Below are positions 59,302 to 64,000 of a stretch of DNA of 64,000 nt, piece by piece; the stretch's first letter is position 1; each line of letters begins with the position of its first letter. The stretch lies in contig NZ_AP031575.1 in NCBI RefSeq assembly GCF_040436405.1, positions 186,001-250,000 of the forward strand. Direction: 5' to 3'. The DNA comes from Marinomonas sp. THO17. GTDB lineage: Bacteria; Pseudomonadota; Gammaproteobacteria; Pseudomonadales; Marinomonadaceae. Below the pieces are notes generated by a model, which was not told where the DNA came from, did no database searches, and saw only the letters and a program-made list of their open reading frames with translations. A program made the position numbers and the translations under genes.

Positions 59302-61215
59302 ATGAAAGCTTTTAAAAATATAATAATGAGAAAAAAATACGAAGTATCACCTTTAATTGTATATTGTATTGTTTTTTTGGTTTTTCTTGTTGGATTTAGC
59401 TTAACTAGATTACTTTTCTGGATTTATCTGTCGGATTATTTTGTATTATCAGATAATGAAAATATTCTATGGGCTTTTATTCATGGTGTTAGGTTTGATG
59501 CATCTTTAATTGCGATACTAAACGCCCCCTTGTTAATTTACCTATTTTTCTCTATCTGGTTTAGTCGAATAGAAAAATTTAATATAAATGTTATTTATTA
59601 TTACTGCTTTTTAGTGACTCTGCCAGCTTTAATTATAAACATAATAGATATTGCTTACTTTCCGTATAGTGGTAAGAGAAGTGGTCCAGAAGTATTTTCA
59701 ATGCTCAATGACTTATCTACTCAGTGTCCCGAAGTGATTTATACTTATTGGGTTTATGTGCTTTTTTCGTTTATAGCTATTATACTGTACTACTTTGTTT
59801 TTAGAATAGTTAAAAGGCGTATTGATAGCTATTCTTTAAATAGTATCGCTTTAATTTTTCTCTTATTTTTATGTTTTTATTTTATTGTAATTGCAGGAAG
59901 AGGTGGGACTCAATCAAAACCGATTAGAACATTGACGGCATATAGTTTTCCAGAATCTAAGTTAGGTGCTTTAGTCTTAAACACACCTTTTTCTTTATTA
60001 AAAGAAGAAATAGGAGGGTTGAAGCGATTAGATTATTTTCATGATGGTGAAATTAAATCGTTTCTGAATCCTGCAGTAGAAATAAATCATGATTTTGGAA
60101 TTGAAAAGGATAATATTGTAATTTTAATATTGGAAAGTTTTGGCCTAGAGTATTTTGGCCCCCCATATGGACTAAAATCTTATGTGCCCTTTCTACAAAA
60201 ACTGGCGAGTAAAGGAATGTTCTTTCCAAACGGCATTGCAAACGGTCGACGTTCTATAGAAGCTGTACCATCAATTTTAGCAGGTATACCTTCGTTAATG
60301 TCTGAAGCTTTTATACGCTCACCATATCAGTCAAATGAGATATATGGAATTGGTAACATTTTAAAGCCCTATGGTTATGAGTCTGCTTTTTTTCATGGTG
60401 CAAAAAATGGCAGTATGTATTTTGATGATACAACTTATAGGTTGGGTTTTGATCATTATTATGGAAAAAATGAATTTCCTGATCAGTCTAAATTTGATGG
60501 TCAATGGGGTATATTTGATGAGCCTTTTTTACAATTCACAGTTGATAAAATAGATACAATGCCAAGACCTTTTTTAGCTGGTATTTTTACAATCAGCTCA
60601 CACCCTCCTTATACTCTACCAGAAGAATATAGTGATCAGTTCAAGAGTGCAGAAATTCCAATGCATAGGGTGATTCAATACTCTGATCATGCTATTAAGA
60701 AGTTTTTTGAATACGCTAAAACAAAAGATTGGTTTGAAGATACTTTATTTATAATTTCTGCAGATCATACATCTGATAATTATGATAGAAGATTTGCATC
60801 TTCACTAGGACGGCATCAAATTCCAATAATACTTTATCAAGCAGCTAATAAGATCTCAGTGGGCGTCAGAAGAAGTATAGCTCAGCAAGTTGATATTCCG
60901 GCGACCATTCTTGATTACTTGAATTTGCCAGAAGAGAAGAAGTTGTTGCCATTTGGTCGTTCATTATTGTCGAATGATTTTTCATCAGATGCGATTTTAC
61001 ATGAGGAAGGTGCTTACTGGTTACTAACTCAAAATGAATATGTAAAAATGTCGCAGGCAGATGGAAGCATAAGTCATGGTGAGTTACCCGATACATTTCA
61101 GAAGGATAAACTTGATTCCTTTGATTCTAAGCTAATTGAAAATCGTTTGAAGGCGTATTTACAAATTTATAATAACGGTTTGATAGATAATGAATTATAT
61201 AGATATTCACGTTAA
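59302..61215 (+). CDS. LTA-synthase-like sulfatase-fold membrane protein
   Basis: A 637-residue protein with five N-terminal membrane helices (about 17-42, 66-88, 98-118, 148-170, 180-199) and a periplasmic alkaline-phosphatase-fold domain (about 268-580). Metal and active-site signs: Glu278 in VILILESFG, a RRSIEAVPSI nucleophile region (Ser318 the candidate), and Asp488-His489 in SADHTSDN. The architecture is that of LtaS/MdoB phosphoglycerol or phosphoethanolamine transferases. The gene is clearly more AT-rich than its neighbours. Substrate unknown; a periplasmic-glucan or lipid modifier is likely. Confidence 0.88.
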   Translation: MKAFKNIIMRKKYEVSPLIVYCIVFLVFLVGFSLTRLLFWIYLSDYFVLSDNENILWAFIHGVRFDASLIAILNAPLLIYLFFSIWFSRIEKFNINVIYYYCFLVTLPALIINIIDIAYFPYSGKRSGPEVFSMLNDLSTQCPEVIYTYWVYVLFSFIAIILYYFVFRIVKRRIDSYSLNSIALIFLLFLCFYFIVIAGRGGTQSKPIRTLTAYSFPESKLGALVLNTPFSLLKEEIGGLKRLDYFHDGEIKSFLNPAVEINHDFGIEKDNIVILILESFGLEYFGPPYGLKSYVPFLQKLASKGMFFPNGIANGRRSIEAVPSILAGIPSLMSEAFIRSPYQSNEIYGIGNILKPYGYESAFFHGAKNGSMYFDDTTYRLGFDHYYGKNEFPDQSKFDGQWGIFDEPFLQFTVDKIDTMPRPFLAGIFTISSHPPYTLPEEYSDQFKSAEIPMHRVIQYSDHAIKKFFEYAKTKDWFEDTLFIISADHTSDNYDRRFASSLGRHQIPIILYQAANKISVGVRRSIAQQVDIPATILDYLNLPEEKKLLPFGRSLLSNDFSSDAILHEEGAYWLLTQNEYVKMSQADGSISHGELPDTFQKDKLDSFDSKLIENRLKAYLQIYNNGLIDNELYRYSR

Positions 61216-61224
61216 GGGCAGAAG

Positions 61225-62259
61225 ATGAACGAAATTACCATCATTAAACCGGACGATTGGCATTTACATTTTCGTGATGACGACATGTTGTTGGAGACAG
61301 TTCCAGCGACAGCACGCTGCTTTTCTCGTGCGATCGTTATGCCGAATTTAGTGCCACCGGTAGTGAATGCAGACATGGCGACGCGTTATAAGAAGCGTAT
61401 TCTGGCAGCTCGTCCTCAAGGCAATGAGTTTATGCCATTAATGACTTTATATTTAACGGATAAAACCAGTGTGGAAGACATCAAAGCGGCGAAAGCGGCA
61501 GGTGTTGTTGCAGTAAAAATGTATCCAGCTGGTGCAACCACTAACTCAGATTCAGGAGTGACGTCTGTTGAGTCACGTTACCCTATTTTTGAGGCCATGG
61601 CTGAACATAATATCTTGCTGTTGGTGCATGGTGAAGTTACCCACAGTCATATTGATATCTTTGATCGTGAAAAAGCATTTATTGATCAGCACATGACAAA
61701 AATTGTCGAGAGCGTGCCGAATCTAAAAGTGGTGTTCGAGCACATTACAACGAAAGAGGCGGCTGATTTTGTACTTTCTGCCCGTGATGGTGTTGCGGCC
61801 ACTATTACGCCACAACATTTAATGATGAATCGCAATGATATGCTGGTGGGCGGTATACGTCCGCATAACTACTGTCTGCCTGTACTTAAACGCTCAACTC
61901 ACCAAGAAGCTTTGCGGCAAGTGGTGGCGTCCGGTTCCAAGCGTTTTTTCCTTGGTACGGATTCTGCGCCTCATGCTCGTAATAAAAAAGAAAATGCCTG
62001 TGGTTGTGCCGGTTGTTACAGTGCTTGGTCAGCCTTGGAGCTTTACACTCAAGTATTTGAAGAGCTGGAGGCGTTAGATAAGTTAGAAGGCTTTGCTAGC
62101 TTGCATGGCCCAGATTTCTATGGTCTTCCACACAACACAGAAACCGTTACTTTAATCAAAGAAGAGTGGCAAGTGCCAGACAGTATTAACTTGGCGAATG
62201 GGGAGCCAATTGTGCCTTTCTATTCTGGCCAAGAAGTGTCTTGGAAGCTAAAAGCTTAA
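61225..62259 (+). CDS. pyrC: Dihydroorotase (class II)
   Basis: Third step of pyrimidine synthesis. The 344-residue protein shows the metal-binding His13/His15 in DWHLHFRD, the carboxylated Lys98 (AVKMYPAGATT), a His in VHGEVTHSH and the FLGTDSAPHARNKKE region with the catalytic Asp. Length matches E. coli PyrC. It starts 9 bp after the LTA-synthase-like gene and may share its transcript. Confidence 0.97.
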   Translation: MNEITIIKPDDWHLHFRDDDMLLETVPATARCFSRAIVMPNLVPPVVNADMATRYKKRILAARPQGNEFMPLMTLYLTDKTSVEDIKAAKAAGVVAVKMYPAGATTNSDSGVTSVESRYPIFEAMAEHNILLLVHGEVTHSHIDIFDREKAFIDQHMTKIVESVPNLKVVFEHITTKEAADFVLSARDGVAATITPQHLMMNRNDMLVGGIRPHNYCLPVLKRSTHQEALRQVVASGSKRFFLGTDSAPHARNKKENACGCAGCYSAWSALELYTQVFEELEALDKLEGFASLHGPDFYGLPHNTETVTLIKEEWQVPDSINLANGEPIVPFYSGQEVSWKLKA

Positions 62260-62289
62260 GGGACAGTTTAAAGTTTGTGAAATACACAA

Positions 62290-62320
62290 AGCCGAATTCA
62301 ATAATGGGTTCGGTTTTTTT
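62290..62320 (+). terminator. Rho-independent terminator after pyrC
   Basis: A 10-bp stem with wobble pairs (62290-62299 with 62306-62315, core CCGAA/TTCGG) runs into seven T. Confidence 0.85.
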
Positions 62321-62345
62321 ATTGATGTAATAGATAAAGAAAGCA

Positions 62346-62430
62346 TGGTGCGGATGGAGAGACTCGAACTCTCACGCCGTGAAGCACTGGAACCTAAATC
62401 CAGCGTGTCTACCAATTCCACCACATCCGC
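62346..62430 (-). tRNA. tRNA-Leu (anticodon UAG)
   Basis: Reading leftward, GCGGATG pairs with CATCCGC as the acceptor stem; the anticodon arm CTGGA-TTTAGGT-TCCAG gives TAG; the T-arm has GAGTTCGAGTC; a long variable arm marks a class II (Leu) tRNA; CCA is encoded (62346-62348). It decodes CUA/CUN leucine codons. Confidence 0.97.
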
Positions 62431-62611
62431 ATCTTGTGTAGGAAGCAGGGATGTTACCGATATTCTTTGTGGATGCAAGTTTTATTCAAGTGTATTGAAC
62501 AATAAAACTCAATAATGGGATGAAATAATATCGGCTATAAATTTACACAGGCCCGATGAAAAATGCTCTAATTAAGTCTTAGATTTTAATGCTTAGGAGG
62601 AGCTGAGTATT

Positions 62612-63343
62612 ATGGAGAAGCATTCCGTGTTCTTGTTATTAAATCCGTTGGATCTGATGACCTTGTTTGTGTTTTTTGCGTGTTGGTGGGGCTACGCTTT
62701 TTATGCTCAGTATAACTCTAAAAGGCGTTCATGTTTGGTAAGTGTATTACATCAGTTTCGCTTGGCTTGGATGTCGAGATTGTTACGCCGGGATAATCGC
62801 ATTGCCGATGCCTCTGTGATGGCAAACTTGGAACGCAGTAGTTTGTTTTTTGCCTCCAGTAGTTTGTTGATCATTGCCGGTCTTTTTACCGCGTTTAATT
62901 ATTCAGAAAAAGCATTAGGCATCATTTCTGACTTTTATTTATTGGCACCTATCAGTCAACAAGAATGGGAGTTGAAGATCATAGTGCTAGTGGTAATTTT
63001 TGCTTATGCCTTTTTCACTTTTACCTGGTCAGTTCGACAATATAACTTTTGTTCTGTGCTAGTTGGCAGTGCTCCTTTAGCAACCGAGCGGGGCATTGAA
63101 GACAGTGAACGAGAACTTTATGCCAGTCACATGGCGCTGGTCTGCAGTTTGGCGGCGAACCAATTCAACTATGGTTTAAGAGCTTATTATTTTGCTATGG
63201 CGTTTTGTGGTTGGTTTTTAGGCCCCTATTTCTGTATGGCGGCCAGTGTGATGGTGGTTGCAGTGCTTTATCGTCGAGAATTCCGTTCTAAAACCTTTAA
63301 AACCTTAAGTCGTGGATTGGTGATGACTTCAAATGCTGCCTAA
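62612..63343 (+). CDS. DUF599 membrane protein
   Basis: A 243-residue integral membrane protein with about four helices (about 10-30, 80-95, 125-142, 195-222). The pattern ERSSLFFASSSLLIIAGLF and RQYNFCSVLVGSAP plus ANQFNYGLRAYYFAMAF is that of the DUF599 family; function is unknown. Ribosome site AGGAGG is strong. It overlaps the next gene by 11 bp. Confidence 0.85.
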   Translation: MEKHSVFLLLNPLDLMTLFVFFACWWGYAFYAQYNSKRRSCLVSVLHQFRLAWMSRLLRRDNRIADASVMANLERSSLFFASSSLLIIAGLFTAFNYSEKALGIISDFYLLAPISQQEWELKIIVLVVIFAYAFFTFTWSVRQYNFCSVLVGSAPLATERGIEDSERELYASHMALVCSLAANQFNYGLRAYYFAMAFCGWFLGPYFCMAASVMVVAVLYRREFRSKTFKTLSRGLVMTSNAA

Positions 63344-64000
63344 TTTTCCAAAGCCAGTTTCAGAAGACAATCGACCCGTAAATCGAACGGTAAAAGTCGA
63401 TGATAGATTGTACGATTACCTGATTGATCACTCGGTACGAGAACCCCAAATATTAGAAGATTTACGCCGTGAAACGGCACAATATCATATGGCGCGAATG
63501 GCGCTTTCTCCGGAAGTGGGGCAGTTTTTAACTCTTTTGGTGAAACTGTTAAACCCCCAAAAAGTGATGGAAATTGGTGTCTTTACTGGTTATAGCACTA
63601 TTTCTATTGCCTCAGGTTTGTCTGCTAGTGCCAGTATGTTGGCGATAGATAAAAAACAAATGTGGCTCGACATTGCTAATAAATACCTAGCACAGGCCGA
63701 TTTATTGGCCAAGGTAGACACCTTGTGTGCTAATGCGCTGCAAGTAATGCAAGAAAAAGCCCAGCAAGAAAGCGAAAGTTTTGATTTCCTCTTTATTGAT
63801 GCGGATAAGGCCAATTTACTCAACTATTATTCATTGGGTAAGAAATTGCTGCGACCCGGAGCTTGCATGGTGATTGATAATACCTTGTGGTGGGGGAATG
63901 TGGCCGATGAAAGTTTTGATGACAAAGACACTAAAATTGTTCGACAGCTCAACGATACCATTCATCGAGATACTGATGTAAGTCTGTCGCAATTGCCTAT
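63333..64000 (+). CDS. SAM-dependent O-methyltransferase, CCoAOMT-like (runs off window)
   Basis: The frame opens at ATG 63333, overlapping DUF599 by 11 bp, and continues without stop past the right edge (about 222 codons visible). The product has the SAM-binding motif I VMEIGVFTGYSTISIA, DFLFIDADKANLLNYY with the metal-binding Asp, and VIDNTLWWGNV, all typical of family 3 (caffeoyl-CoA type, cation-dependent) O-methyltransferases. Substrate unknown; only the end is missing. Confidence 0.92.
   Translation, partial: MLPNFPKPVSEDNRPVNRTVKVDDRLYDYLIDHSVREPQILEDLRRETAQYHMARMALSPEVGQFLTLLVKLLNPQKVMEIGVFTGYSTISIASGLSASASMLAIDKKQMWLDIANKYLAQADLLAKVDTLCANALQVMQEKAQQESESFDFLFIDADKANLLNYYSLGKKLLRPGACMVIDNTLWWGNVADESFDDKDTKIVRQLNDTIHRDTDVSLSQLP

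Noticed and set aside
62248..62478. - strand ORF spanning the tRNA
   Set aside because: It reads through tRNA-Leu; the tRNA is unambiguous.
62346..62611. tRNA-Leu as an integration site
   Set aside because: No integrase, no repeat of the tRNA 3' end, and no mobile gene near it within the window.

Overview
The window is an ordinary, densely packed chromosomal segment of a Gram-negative gammaproteobacterium. It encodes outer-membrane biogenesis systems (Lpt, Mla, LpoA, a TonB-dependent receptor), sigma-54 with a nitrogen-type PTS, SspA/SspB, and a thiamine operon behind a TPP riboswitch. The base composition is AT-leaning (judged by eye, not computed). The gene order from gatB to rsmI matches, as I remember it, the Pseudomonas-type order gat - mre - rng - yhdP - nit / rpoN - lpt - mla - murA - his - algW - zapE - rplM/rpsI - sspAB - lpoA - rsmI. 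Lower GC plus this order suggests a marine Oceanospirillales-type bacterium, with Marinomonas or a close relative as best guess. The taxon is an inference.

Layout. 1-2161 (-): gatCAB, amidotransferase for tRNA-dependent Gln/Asn formation; gatB runs off the left edge. 2400-11507 (+): mreBCD, maf, rng, yhdP and a nitrilase-family gene, closed by a terminator. 11614-18617 (-): one long probable operon yrbG-lptC-lptA-lptB-rpoN-ptsN-ptsO-mgtE-darP. 18749-25693 (+): mlaFEDC, then ibaG-murA-hisG-hisD and a membrane-anchored SRPBCC protein. 25687-29257: degS/algW (-), a Nif3-like gene (+), zapG (-), zapE (+). 29430-31596 (+): rplM-rpsI and sspA/sspB. 31644-34430 (-): lpoA-yraN-diaA. 34462-41317 (+): rsmI, then the riboswitch-controlled thiC-thiDE-thiS-thiG-thiH operon. 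41376-42653 (-): aroA. 42966-48848: an iron-regulated heme-uptake locus, receptor-hmuS (+) facing hmuTUV (-). 48995-49894: an aldo/keto reductase. 50069-54088 (+): a three-gene signalling operon (periplasmic protein, hybrid histidine kinase, HD-GYP response regulator). 54156-64000: ychJ, sbcB, an AI-2E-family permease, deaD, an AT-rich LTA-synthase-like gene, pyrC, tRNA-Leu(UAG), a DUF599 gene and a truncated O-methyltransferase.

How the parts work together. Much of the left half builds the envelope: MreBCD shape, YhdP/Lpt/Mla lipid traffic, MurA and LpoA for peptidoglycan, DegS for envelope stress. Several genes usually found in these neighbourhoods are missing: hpf, rapZ, kdsC, kdsD, mlaB, tldD/pmbA, hisC and petABC. 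No phage, insertion sequence or CRISPR array was seen.

I see no clear candidate for a wholly new multi-gene system. The best leads are: the operon at 50069-54088, where a cysteine-free protein that may have a sulfite-oxidase-like fold is encoded with a hybrid kinase and a c-di-GMP phosphodiesterase; an apparent ATT start codon for mreC; structured leaders before mreB, rplM and sspA; and the compositionally distinct LTA-synthase-like gene.
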